64,000 nt of DNA, taken from Microvirga arvi (GTDB taxonomy: Bacteria > Pseudomonadota > Alphaproteobacteria > Rhizobiales > Beijerinckiaceae). The position numbers and the translations under genes were made by a program. Below, piece by piece: positions 38,361 through 46,787 of this stretch. The stretch covers positions 124,001 to 188,000 of the forward strand of contig NZ_JAFEMD010000004.1 in assembly GCF_016892765.1 (NCBI RefSeq), read 5' to 3'. Under the pieces are notes generated by a model that saw nothing but the letters and a program-made list of their open reading frames with translations, searched no databases and had not been told where the DNA came from. Positions within the stretch are counted from its first letter, which is position 1, and each line of letters starts with the position of its first letter.

Positions 38361-39335
38361 ATGAACAATACCACGCTCAAACTGTTTCAGGGCATCGGGC
38401 GCTACGGCGTGCTCCTCGCGCTTCTTGCCCTGATCCTGTTCGGCTGGCTGCGCTACGAGAACTTCCTTGGCACGTTCAACGTGCTCTCGGTGCTTCGCTA
38501 CAACAGCATGTTCGCGCTGGTGGCGCTCGGGATGTGCTTCGTCATCATCACCGGCGGCATCGATCTCTCGGTAGGGTCGACGGCAGCCCTCGGCAGTGTC
38601 GTCGCCGCCCTGCTCTCCCCCTATGGCGTCGTGCCCGGACTGCTCGGAGGGCTGGCGGCGGGGCTGGCGGTCGGCGCCTGCAATGCCTTCATCATCACAC
38701 GTCTCAACATCCTGCCCTTCATCGCCACCCTGGCGACGATGCTGGCGGCGAGCGGCTGCGCGCTGCTTCTGGCCGGAAACCAGTCCGTCTCCGTGTCGTA
38801 TGAATCGGGCTTCGTCGAACTCGGTCAGGGCGATTTCCTAGGCTTTCCCATTCCGGCGTGGATTGCCCTGATCGCCTATCTTCTCGGCTCTCTTGTCCTC
38901 AACTTGACCTCGTTCGGGCGCACCGTGCTTGCAATCGGCGGCAACGAGGATGCGACCCGCCTCATGGGGTTGCCGGCTCAGCGGGTGAAGGCGCTTGTAT
39001 ACTTGGCGAGCGGCGGACTCGCCGGCCTTGCAGGCGTGATCCTCGCCGCGCAGTTCGGCGCAGGGCAGCCCATCGAGGGTGTCGGCTGGGAGTTGTTTGC
39101 CATCGCGGCTGTGGTCGTCGGCGGCACGCTCCTGACCGGCGGCGTCGGCTCCGTCGGCTCGACACTCGCCGGCGTGCTCCTCCTCGGCCTGATCTTCAAC
39201 ATCCTGAATTTCGAGAACGGCCTCGGCTGGATCAGCCTCTCAGCCTATTGGCAGTCGGTCATCCGCGGTGCTTTCCTGCTGCTCGTCGTCGCCATTCAGG
39301 CCCGGCTGAGCATGCGCGCGGAAGAGGCTGCCTGA
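38361..39335 (+). CDS. Sugar ABC transporter permease, YjfF-like
   Basis: Second permease of the sugar importer, 324 residues. It carries the CUT2 motif ITGGIDLSVGSTAALGSV, the docking segment IGGNEDATRLMGLPAQRVK and the C-terminal LLTGGVGSVGSTLAGVLLLG, like YjfF. The presence of two different permeases is the hallmark of the YtfQRT-YjfF system rather than the single-permease ribose system. It starts 8 bp after the ytfT-like gene. Confidence 0.9.
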   Translation: MNNTTLKLFQGIGRYGVLLALLALILFGWLRYENFLGTFNVLSVLRYNSMFALVALGMCFVIITGGIDLSVGSTAALGSVVAALLSPYGVVPGLLGGLAAGLAVGACNAFIITRLNILPFIATLATMLAASGCALLLAGNQSVSVSYESGFVELGQGDFLGFPIPAWIALIAYLLGSLVLNLTSFGRTVLAIGGNEDATRLMGLPAQRVKALVYLASGGLAGLAGVILAAQFGAGQPIEGVGWELFAIAAVVVGGTLLTGGVGSVGSTLAGVLLLGLIFNILNFENGLGWISLSAYWQSVIRGAFLLLVVAIQARLSMRAEEAA

Positions 39336-39368
39336 CGGCGACGCATTCCATCATCGAGAAGGACAATC

Positions 39369-40457
39369 ATGCCCCGGATCACCTCCATCGAACCCGGCTT
39401 CTACCGCATCCCGCTGCCGACCGTCCTGACCGATTCCATGCATGGCGAGATGCGAGCCTTCGAGCTCAACACGGTGCGCATCCGCGATGCCGATGGTGCC
39501 GAGGGCGTCGGCTACACCTTCACGGTCGGTCGCAACGGTGCCGCCATCGACACGATCCTCGCCCGCGAACTGCCCGAGATCATGGACGGCGAAGAGGCCG
39601 ACGAGATCGAGCGTCTCTGGCACAAGGCCTGGTGGGCTCTCCATTACGGTGGGCGCGGCGGGCCGACGGTCCTGGCGCTTTCCGCCTTCGACATGGCCCT
39701 GTGGGATCTCAAGGCCAAGCGCGCCAACCTCCCGCTCTGGAAGGCTCTCGGGGGCTTCGATTCCAAAGTGCCCTGCTATGCGGGCGGGATCGATCTCGAA
39801 CTCCCCCTCGACAAGCTTCTGCGCCAGACCGACGACAATCTCGGAAAAGGGTTTCGCGCCATCAAGATGAAGGTCGGCCGCGCCAACCTGTTCGAGGATG
39901 TGGAGCGGGTGAAGGCCATGCGCGAGCACCTCGGCGCCAGCTTCCCCTTGATGGTCGACGCCAACATGAAGTGGAGCGTCGATGGCGCCATTCGTGCGGC
40001 GCGTGCTCTTCAGCCCTTCGACCTCACCTGGCTCGAGGAGCCAACCATCCCCGACGATCCGGCGGGTCATGCCCGCATCGTGCGGGAGGGTGGGCTGCCG
40101 ATCGCGGCCGGCGAGAACCTGCGGACGCTCTGGGAGTTCAAGCTTTATGTGGCCGGCGGCGCGGTAACCTATCCGGAGCCCGACGTCACCAATTGCGGCG
40201 GGGTCACCCCCTTCATGAAGATCGCCCATCTGGCGGAGGCGTTCAATCTTCCGGTCACCAGCCATGGCGCCCACGACGTCACCGTGCATCTTCTCGCCGC
40301 CTGCCCGAACCGCTCCTACCTCGAAGCCCACGGCTTCGGTCTTGAGCGCTACATTGCCGAGCCCCTCACGATTCAGGATGGCTTCGCATTGGCGCCGGAC
40401 CGTCCCGGTCACGGCATCGCCTTCGACTGGAAGGGCCTCGAAAAGATAAGGGCCTGA
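39369..40457 (+). CDS. Enolase-superfamily sugar-acid dehydratase (mandelate racemase subgroup)
   Basis: A 362-residue cytoplasmic protein with an N-terminal capping domain and a TIM-like barrel. The catalytic set of the mandelate racemase subgroup is readable: Lys166-Met-Lys168 (KxK), metal ligands Asp197, Glu223 and Glu249, and a His near 299-302 (SHGAHD). Members dehydrate or racemise sugar acids. Next to a sugar importer and two oxidoreductases, dehydration of an aldonate made from the imported sugar is the likely role. The exact acid is unknown. Confidence 0.85.
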   Translation: MPRITSIEPGFYRIPLPTVLTDSMHGEMRAFELNTVRIRDADGAEGVGYTFTVGRNGAAIDTILARELPEIMDGEEADEIERLWHKAWWALHYGGRGGPTVLALSAFDMALWDLKAKRANLPLWKALGGFDSKVPCYAGGIDLELPLDKLLRQTDDNLGKGFRAIKMKVGRANLFEDVERVKAMREHLGASFPLMVDANMKWSVDGAIRAARALQPFDLTWLEEPTIPDDPAGHARIVREGGLPIAAGENLRTLWEFKLYVAGGAVTYPEPDVTNCGGVTPFMKIAHLAEAFNLPVTSHGAHDVTVHLLAACPNRSYLEAHGFGLERYIAEPLTIQDGFALAPDRPGHGIAFDWKGLEKIRA

Positions 40458-40499
40458 GGTATCGAAGTTCCTCCAGTGCACTTGAAGCAGGATGCAGGC

Positions 40500-42188
40500 A
40501 TGAAAGAGCGTTTTGACCACATCGTCGTCGGCGGCGGCTCCTCGGGATCCGTGGCCGCCGCACGGCTCGTCAACGAAGGCAGGCGTGTGCTGCTGCTCGA
40601 GGGCGGCTATTCCCATCGCCATCCGCTTCTCGACATGCCGCCGGGCATCTTCAAGATGATCAATGGCAGCAAGTACATGCGGTATCATCATACGGTGCCG
40701 CAGGAGCACCTGGACGGCCGCGTGCACGACATCCCCCAGGCCAATGTCCTGGGTGGAGGCTCCTCGGTCAACGCGCAGGTCTACATGCGCGGCCGACCGT
40801 CCGATTACGACGAGTGGCACGAGATGCTGCATGGGGATAACGACTATCCGGGCTGGAGCTGGCCGGATGTTCTGCCCCACTTTCGCACCATGGAGGGCAA
40901 CAACAGGTTCTACAACGAGCTGCACGGCGCGGACGGACCGCTCCTGGTGTCGGACCCAGGCCACATCAACGACATGTCGCGATGGTTCGTTCAGGCCATC
41001 CAGGCTCTTGGCGAACCCTTCAATCCGGACTTCAACGGCCCCAAGCAAAGGGGCGTCGGCTTCTATCAGTTCATGAACCGCCGTGGCCGACGCAGCAGCG
41101 CGGCCTATGCCTTTCTCGCCCCGCTCGCGGACAATCCGAACCTCGTCATCCGCCTCCAGTCGCGGGTACGAAAGATCGAGATCGAAAACGGACGCGCTAT
41201 TGGTGTCACCTATCGGGACGCGAAGGGCATGGACCATCAGGTTTACGCGGATGGCGAGGTGATCATCGCATCCGGAGCCCTCGTCACGCCGCAGCTTCTC
41301 ATGCTCTCGGGGATAGGCCCTGCCGACCAGCTGCGGAAGCACGGCATCGCCTGCATCGCCGACCTTCCCGGCATCGGCGAAAACCTGATCGACCACCCGG
41401 AGGTGCCGATCATTGCAAAGGCCAACGGGCCCTACGGCTACTACAAGCAGGGCGTCGGCTGGCGGATGCTCCTCAACGGCATCCATTTCCGCCTCTTCGG
41501 CTCAGGCCCGATCCTCTCGGCGGGTGTCGAGGCCGGCGCTTTCGTCAACCCGACCGACCCTGACGGCGAGCCGACGATCCAGGCGTTCTGTGTGCCGATC
41601 GTCTATCTGGACCGGGATACGCTCAACCTCGTCGAGGACACTTATGGCCTGACGATCACGACGGTCGTGGTCAAGCCCAAATCCCGCGGGTACGTTCGCC
41701 TGCGCTCCGCAGATCCGGATGACATGCCGCTGGTCTCACCCAATCTGCTGAGTCATCCCGACGACGCCCGGTCGATGATCGATGGTCAGCGCTTCTTCAT
41801 CCGGGCCTTCCAGACCACGCCCCTGGCCGAGCGGATCGAGCGCGTCTCGATTCCTGATCCGAACGACCTCAGCGACGAGGCGATCATGAAGCATTGCCGC
41901 CGCTTCGTGAAAACGAACTATCACCCGAGCGGAACCTGCCGGATGGGCAGGGCGAGCGATCCCATGGCGGTTCTCGACTCGAGGCTTCGCCTCCGCGGCA
42001 TCGAGAACCTGCGGGTCTGCGATCTCTCGGCCATGCCCAACATCAATGCGGGCAACACCAATGCGCCCGCCATGATGCTCGGAAGCCGTTGCGCGGAACT
42101 CATCACCGGCCGCCCGACCATCAGCACGTCCCAGTTCGGACCGCGCCTGTCCGAACACGGGGACATGAGCATCGCCACGATCAGCTGA
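40500..42188 (+). CDS. GMC-family FAD-dependent oxidoreductase (choline dehydrogenase-like)
   Basis: A 562-residue flavoprotein. The dinucleotide-binding motif IVVGGGSSGSVAAARLV is at the N-terminus, the GMC signature GGGSSVNAQVYMRG follows at about residue 90, and the catalytic His/Asn pair lies in YHPSGTCRMG and NINAGNTNAPAMM. There is no signal peptide. GMC enzymes oxidise alcohols or sugars. As the last gene of the sugar operon it may oxidise the free sugar to a lactone or keto sugar. ATG at 40500 is preferred over GTG at 40476. Confidence 0.9.
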   Translation: MKERFDHIVVGGGSSGSVAAARLVNEGRRVLLLEGGYSHRHPLLDMPPGIFKMINGSKYMRYHHTVPQEHLDGRVHDIPQANVLGGGSSVNAQVYMRGRPSDYDEWHEMLHGDNDYPGWSWPDVLPHFRTMEGNNRFYNELHGADGPLLVSDPGHINDMSRWFVQAIQALGEPFNPDFNGPKQRGVGFYQFMNRRGRRSSAAYAFLAPLADNPNLVIRLQSRVRKIEIENGRAIGVTYRDAKGMDHQVYADGEVIIASGALVTPQLLMLSGIGPADQLRKHGIACIADLPGIGENLIDHPEVPIIAKANGPYGYYKQGVGWRMLLNGIHFRLFGSGPILSAGVEAGAFVNPTDPDGEPTIQAFCVPIVYLDRDTLNLVEDTYGLTITTVVVKPKSRGYVRLRSADPDDMPLVSPNLLSHPDDARSMIDGQRFFIRAFQTTPLAERIERVSIPDPNDLSDEAIMKHCRRFVKTNYHPSGTCRMGRASDPMAVLDSRLRLRGIENLRVCDLSAMPNINAGNTNAPAMMLGSRCAELITGRPTISTSQFGPRLSEHGDMSIATIS

Positions 42189-42239
42189 GACAACAAGAAC
42201 CGGGCCTTCGGCGCCCCGATCCTTTTCGGCGGCCACTCA

Positions 42240-42476
42240 CCGCGGACAGCCTTGGCCATATTGTCGGCGACCGGTTTCCTCAGGTTCGAGAACACCGTGC
42301 GGCAGCCCGTTTTGGATCAGCCCCTCCACGGGCATGCCCGGGACCAGCTTGAGATCGCCGAGACGCTCCCGCTCTCGTCGCCGACCGTGAAAGCGGCACG
42401 CACCGAATGATGCTGCACGCCCGGGCGCCGATCCTTCAGCAGATCGGCCGCGATCATGCTCACCGTCCTTCTGTTC
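42240..42476 (-). pseudogene. Remnant of an HlyD-type type I secretion adaptor (C-terminus, two frameshifts)
   Basis: Read on the minus strand in three successive frames, this short stretch spells the end of a periplasmic adaptor protein of type I secretion. SMIAADLLKDRRPGV is followed by ERERLGDLKLVPGMPVEGLIQ, then RTVFSNLRKPVADNMAKAVRGE. These match the conserved ...LVPGMPVE.fIqTGeRTvLSYL.KPL.DqmakAfrE tail of HlyD/PrsE proteins. Frameshifts lie near 42375 and 42310 and the stop is lost. Its first bases overlap the end of the oxygenase gene, so that gene seems to have replaced the upstream part. Confidence 0.72.
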
Positions 42477-43668
42477 CGGCGTGGTCCGCTGGGTGAAGGC
42501 CGACAGGCGCAGAACTGGCCTCATAGGGCTCGCTGCCTTCCAGAGATGGACTATTGGCCTCTCGCACCTTTGCCGCCTCTTCATCATAGAGGAAAGGCAG
42601 GAAGGCATAACGCTGTCCAACGGTGACCTTCGATACGGCGTGCAGAAGCGGGCACGAGAACACCACGGCTCCGCCAACCGGCGCCTTGTAGCTGCGCGGG
42701 CCGTATTCCGGGAAGCTCACCTCGCCGCCTTCGAAATCGCTGTTCAGGTTGATCGAGACCGCGAAGCGGCGATGGGCCGTGCCCTTGGTGGTGTTGTCCC
42801 GGTGCGCCCGGAAATGCCCGCCGTCCTCCGCCGCATAGCAGGAGACGATGTAGCGCTCCATGCGGGTCGGCCTGAAGAAGTGCACCTTCTCGATCTCCGG
42901 GTTCACGCGCCGGATGATGCGCTGCTGGATCTGGCGCATCAGCGCCAGATCCTCGATGCTGTAGTCCTTGCGCCGCTTATGGTTCGGGTCGTGGGCTGTA
43001 ACGGTCCTGCCGTCGACCTCGCGCATGAAGCCCGACTCCCGGCCGCCATGTTGTTCGTACAGGCCGATCAGGCGGCGGCAGAATTCAGGCTCGAACACGT
43101 TCGGGATGATCAGGATCGGGGCCGGGATCTCGAACCCGGCAAACCGCTCCGGCGGCGGCAGGCTGCCCAGGCAGGCGAACACCTGATCCATATCGCTGCC
43201 ATCCGGCCGGAAGGGGAATACCGCCCGCACCCGCAGCGTCGGGTCGAGCACCATCCAAAGCCGCTGCACGGCGACGGGACCGCTTCCGGGCTGTGCGTTG
43301 ACAGGCAATGCGCCATAGAGCCGCCCGACCGTGCCGTCGAAGTCCCAGAAGAAGCGCAGCCCCGGCAGGCTCTCGCGCACCCGCCCCGCGCTTTCGTCCT
43401 TGGGATCCATGCTGACCCCGAAGAAGGAGGCATGCTTATCGTCGAACAAGGCACGATGCCTCACGACAGCATCCAAGGCCGCCCGGCTGCGAGGATCGGC
43501 GCTGCTGGCGAAGAAGCAGAGCACCACGTAGCGGCCCGCCACCATGTCGAAGGAATACCGCGGGTTGCTGGGGGATCGTTGCTTGAACCAGGGGGCCGGA
43601 TCGCCCGGCCCGAGATTGACGTAGGTCTCAGGCGTGCTGGTTATCTGGTTCATGAACGGTTGCCCCAT
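42460..43668 (-). CDS. Thioredoxin-fold (peroxiredoxin-like) domain fused to a 2OG-Fe(II) oxygenase
   Basis: A 402-residue two-domain protein. Residues 15-180 have a peroxiredoxin/AhpC-like fold (GDPAPWFKQRSP, VVLCFFASSADPRSRAAL, GVSMDPKDES), but the position of the peroxidatic Cys is occupied by other residues. Residues 185-375 form a prolyl-4-hydroxylase-type dioxygenase with Fe ligands in HFRAHRDNT (His, Asp) and LLHAVSKV (His) and a 2-oxoglutarate Arg in GQRYAF. It could hydroxylate a protein or small molecule. It stands alone in minus orientation. Confidence 0.82.
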   Translation of the reverse strand: MGQPFMNQITSTPETYVNLGPGDPAPWFKQRSPSNPRYSFDMVAGRYVVLCFFASSADPRSRAALDAVVRHRALFDDKHASFFGVSMDPKDESAGRVRESLPGLRFFWDFDGTVGRLYGALPVNAQPGSGPVAVQRLWMVLDPTLRVRAVFPFRPDGSDMDQVFACLGSLPPPERFAGFEIPAPILIIPNVFEPEFCRRLIGLYEQHGGRESGFMREVDGRTVTAHDPNHKRRKDYSIEDLALMRQIQQRIIRRVNPEIEKVHFFRPTRMERYIVSCYAAEDGGHFRAHRDNTTKGTAHRRFAVSINLNSDFEGGEVSFPEYGPRSYKAPVGGAVVFSCPLLHAVSKVTVGQRYAFLPFLYDEEAAKVREANSPSLEGSEPYEASSAPVGLHPADHAGTEGR

Positions 43669-44065
43669 CTATGATTGACAGATTGTTAGCCCGGTCGAGG
43701 GAGCTTCTGAAAGGGACGAAAGTCTGACACCAATTTGGAAATTAGCCGCGCAATTCCGCGTAGCGCCCGGTCTGGAACCGCTCCGGAGCCGCTAGGGAAG
43801 GTCCCCCTCGCCGTTCCAGGGTACCTGTACCGGGCGCGTCGCGTATCAGCCGATCATCACCATCGCCGCCACGCGTGGAGATCGCCTTGGCTGAGAGCCC
43901 CTACCTCTCGGCTGGGGGGTTTTATTATGGCCGCAGGCAGACGTGCGAGCGATCTCTGACCGAGCCAAGCCTCACGCCAGCTTCGATGCCTAAAGGGATG
44001 AGGTCGAAGCGCCGCGACCTTTGCTGCCCTGCAGGGCTCCGCGAGCGCCCAGGCTTCTAACTCTA

Positions 44066-44094
44066 GGCCACTGGACGCAGTGGCCTTTTTCTTT
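44066..44094 (+). terminator. Factor-independent terminator
   Basis: GGCCACTG / CAGTGGCC stem with a GACG loop followed by TTTTTCTTT, a near-ideal terminator for plus-strand transcription. No confident gene precedes it, so something short upstream may be transcribed. Confidence 0.8.
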
Positions 44095-44186
44095 GGAGTC
44101 CCACGGGAGCCTCACGCGAAACCGGCCCCACGATTTCCCATCGGCCGTTGGATGGAATTCATCATCAGCGACGAGGCGCCAAGACT

Positions 44187-44214
44187 GCCGGAGGCAGAGG
44201 GAGCTGCCTCCGGC
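44187..44214. repeat. Perfect 11-bp inverted repeat
   Basis: GCCGGAGGCAG / CTGCCTCCGGC with a 6-nt loop. No T-run follows on either strand. Confidence 0.6.
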
Positions 44215-44398
44215 GGTCCGACCGCACATACAAGGATCAACACGCAGCGGTCATCCCCACAGTAGGGGGCAGCAAAAAGGTTGAGATCTGTCTTTGGTCC
44301 GACAATCGCCCCAACCTTGGTCCATGGTGCCTGATTGCGGCGCAGGTTCGCGCAACAGCCAGTGCGGAATGAGGTGAACGTCGATCCTCTGCGCTGCC

Positions 44399-44506
44399 TC
44401 AGATCGCCATGATCAACACGGCATGGAACACAAAGCCGACGAGCAAGCCATCCAGGGCAAGCTTGAACATGGTACGCCTCTTCGATCCGACAGGCTCTTC
44501 GGCCAT
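44399..44506 (-). CDS. Small membrane protein of 35 residues
   Basis: A short reading frame starting MAEEPVGSKRRTMFKLA and ending in a single hydrophobic helix (LLVGFVFHAVLIMAI). A basic cluster before the helix predicts an inside N-terminus. A weak AGG ribosome site lies about 9 bp before the ATG. Such short single-span peptides are common but rarely annotated. Nothing in its context suggests a function, and its expression is unproven. Confidence 0.4.
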   Translation of the reverse strand: MAEEPVGSKRRTMFKLALDGLLVGFVFHAVLIMAI

Positions 44507-44708
44507 TTGACAACCTGGACCCAGGGTCCTGGTGTTATAACTAACGGGAAGCTACAACCTGCGGGAAGTTGCCATCCGGATACTGACGCTCAGCAATAGT
44601 ATTAGGCATTTGGTCCATGCCATAGGAGCCATCTGGCGATATGATCCGGTGTCCGCGAACGCCGCAGATGTGGAATGTTCTGCCATCCTCAGCATGGAAC
44701 GCCCTGTT

Positions 44709-45321
44709 TCAGCGGGGAGCAATCTCACGCCATCGGTGGATCACATGGCGTGTCGCAACGTCGAATGCCCAGAAATGTCCCTGGAAGGGTTGATCCGCGA
44801 TCCGACTGATCGGCACTCCGAAGATACTTGCAGATCAGCAGCGTCCCAACCCCGCCATGCGCGACAACCGCGATGCCCTCACCTGAAAAATCCTGAAGGA
44901 CCTCATCCACGGCGGCTGCCACTCTGGCTTGGGCGTCAACCGCGCGCTCCCATCCCTGCACGCTCTCTTCCGGTCTCGCGAAGAATGCATCCGCCATTCG
45001 GTCAAAGTCGGAGGGCGGAAGAAACCCGGTGGCACTGCGGTCATTCTCGTGCAGCCCATGATGAACGCCGACAGGAAGTCCGAAGTGGCCCGCCAGGATC
45101 CCGGCCGCTTCGATCGCCTTGGTTTCGGCGCTCGCCCAGACGGCAGAGGGTTGGCCTCCATCGTACAAAGCAGCAAAAGCCCGCATGCGATGGATACCCC
45201 CATCCGACAGGTGCCACCGGGGAACGGGTGTGCTGGGGTCAACCACAACTTCAGGGTGGGTGAGCAGCACCACAATGCGGAGGCGGTGTTTCGGATAGCC
45301 AAGGCAAAACGCGGCTCCCAT
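44709..45321 (-). pseudogene. Divergent histidine phosphatase-family gene with a C-terminal frameshift
   Basis: The frame encodes a histidine-phosphatase-like protein (VVLLTHPEVVVDP, WASAETKAIEAAGILAG, ENDRSATGFLPP, VVAHGGVGTLL). In the normal frame it ends at 44725 with an unrelated tail. Reading one base over from about 44820 restores GVPISRIADQPFQGHFWAFD and an ending WREIAPR at a stop at 44709-44711, which matches the natural family end. One inserted base therefore seems to have broken it. The usual RHGE phosphate loop is THPE, so the family may lack the classical phosphatase Arg. The start near 45321 is uncertain. Confidence 0.7.
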
Positions 45322-45635
45322 AGCGGCAAAGGCGGTAAACCGCTCCAGACTGACCGGTGCCGCAGTGACGGGCCGAAACTCGATCGGCGCAATTGTAAAC
45401 ACCGCAACGGGAGGACGAGCAGCCAGGCCACCCAGCGGAAGAAGACTTTCAGTGTCATGGTGAGCGGTTTAGCGGATTGCGCCAGACCTATGTATGGCTC
45501 TTTTGGGCTTCCGGTGCCCGTATAAGGGCGACGAATTCCTCATAAAGCCGCTTTATGGGATGGGCCGAAAGCGTTCCGCAGGTGCAAGTTCCTCTCCAAC
45601 ATCCCTTGCAAAATCAGTGAAGGCGCCCGGAAATC
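45322..45635. other. No convincing gene
   Basis: 314 bp upstream of the phosphatase pseudogene. An 83-codon plus-strand frame from 45494 runs into the next gene antisense and shows no family pattern. Confidence 0.5.
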
Positions 45636-45872
45636 CTATGACTCATAGGCCGGTCTCAATTGAGACGCCGTTGCAATGCGTTTGCGACCGTCCTGAGGGG
45701 CTTGGATGCGGGACTGGCATCTGCCCTCCGATGGCTGTAGCTTGAATACAACCTCCCAGACCTCGCCCGTCGTGTCATCGCATACTGTGATGAGGCTGAA
45801 GAAACCCAAGTCGCTGGGTCTGGCCTCAGGATTGAAGAGAACGCGGTCACCTGGGTTGAACGTGTGCGGCAT
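45636..45872 (-). CDS. Small hypothetical protein with an SH3/KOW-like start
   Basis: A 78-residue soluble protein beginning MPHTFNPGDRVLFNPEARP. The GDRVLF segment followed by alternating strands (GFFSLITV, EVWEVVFKL) suggests a small beta-barrel like KOW/SH3 modules. The final RIATASQLRPA is a pattern I associate with short conserved proteins of rhizobial genomes. Start 45872 is chosen over longer in-frame options because the upstream part is low-complexity. Function unknown. Confidence 0.5.
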   Translation of the reverse strand: MPHTFNPGDRVLFNPEARPSDLGFFSLITVCDDTTGEVWEVVFKLQPSEGRCQSRIQAPQDGRKRIATASQLRPAYES

Positions 45873-46204
45873 CGCTCGATCCCATTCCATGGACGTTCGG
45901 AGAAGGGGTGTTGCCGGAACGGGAGCTTTTCGTGGACAGGGGGCGAGAACCGCAGCTTCTCGCCCCCTGTGCGCCTGTTCAGAGCGATGGGGGCAGCGCA
46001 CCGCCAGGCCAAGGAACCATAGCTGGCTCCGGATTTCTCTGCACCAGGGCAAGGGCCGTACCCCGGCGGAGCATGGCTGCTCTCCTCAGAGCGGCTACGC
46101 AGAGGACTGTCGATTCGCTGGCTCGCCTTCGTATGTTTGAGGGATTTCAAGCGCCTTGAGTCTATGGCTGGGCGGATCACAGAGCCCGCGGCCGAAGGAC
46201 TGGA
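45873..46204. other. No convincing gene; contains a long hairpin
   Basis: 332 bp with only short frames. The 13-bp inverted repeat at 45937-45969 is the notable element. Confidence 0.5.
45937..45969. repeat. Perfect 13-bp inverted repeat
   Basis: CAGGGGGCGAGAA / TTCTCGCCCCCTG with a 7-nt loop. There is no T-run, so a structured RNA or protein-binding palindrome is as likely as a terminator. Confidence 0.6.
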
Positions 46205-46785
46205 TTGCCTCATCAACACCAGGGTAGCCATTCCAGCCCTGGACAAGTCCGTACAGCGGGGCGCAGGCTCCAAGCCTCCGTGTCTGCCTTGATGGAAAGA
46301 CGCCGCTCTTGGGCTGCCGCAGGCCGGTCACCACCCGAATTCGCAGCAAGGTTCACTCTGGCAGAGCAGGCGGTTCTGGTCGTGGTGGCGGTCGAGGTGA
46401 GCGAACGGGCGCAGCAGCCCGACCGTCGCCGACCTCGCCGCGCTCGCGAGCGTCTCCGGGACCACGGTCAGAAACGCGCTCCGGGAGTGTGGAGCGCTTG
46501 GACTGGTCCGCTTTGATCGGAGGCGGCGGAGCCCTTGGATCAACCAACCAAACGAGATCCGGATCCTGTCAAAGGAATGCCGGTCATGGCTCCGGCCGCG
46601 AACGGGTGCAGATTCGCACATCGCACGGATCGAAAGGCTAGGAGAGGAAGGGAAAGCGGCATTCTCCCGTTGGCCTTTGAGCCTGAATCAAGATCCCAAA
46701 ACGCTCGAAAGAGACCGGAAGGGGCTTTTCGGCAGGGCCGGCATGGGAGACGCTGGGACGAGACCAACAAGATTCGCGGGGCAGG
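46205..46785 (+). pseudogene. HTH regulator-like gene, frameshifted
   Basis: The first part (to about 46398) reads LMERRRSWAAAGRSPPEFAA and FTLAEQAVLVVVAVEV in one frame. A frameshift near 46395-46403 moves the continuation to another frame with PTVADLAALASVSGTTVRN, ALRECGALGLVRFDRRRRSP and INQPNEIRIL. This is a helix-turn-helix module of the kind found in accessory DNA-binding proteins of rhizobial plasmids and islands. In the second frame a stop (46398-46400) lies just before the HTH, and the frame then stays open to 46988, joining the next small gene. Confidence 0.65.
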
Positions 46786-46787
46786 GA

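Larger units (their letters stand above)
43669..44398. other. Gene-poor stretch with hairpins
   Basis: About 730 bp with only short, unsupported reading frames. It contains a factor-independent terminator at 44066-44094 and a long inverted repeat at 44187-44214. A short transcribed element ending at the terminator is possible, but I recognise no RNA family. Confidence 0.5.

Noticed and set aside
38858..40345. 495-codon plus-strand frame overlapping YjfF-like and enolase-superfamily genes out of frame
   Set aside because: Arg/Pro-rich shadow frame. The overlapping genes explain the DNA.
39351..41486. 711-codon minus-strand frame opposite the enolase-superfamily and GMC genes
   Set aside because: Both plus-strand genes have complete catalytic motifs, and the antisense translation has none.
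43891..43925. Hairpin CTGAGAG/CTCTCGG followed by GGGGGGTTTTATT as a terminator
   Set aside because: The stem is separated from the T-run by eight bases and contains a wobble pair; too weak to list as a terminator.
45653..45666. Perfect 14-bp palindrome GTCTCAATTGAGAC
   Set aside because: It lies inside the coding end of the 78-residue gene and occurs once, so there is no support for a regulatory role.
45494..45745. Possible 83-residue plus-strand protein starting MALLGFRCPYKGDEF
   Set aside because: No ribosome site, no family, and its second half is antisense to the more credible 78-residue gene.
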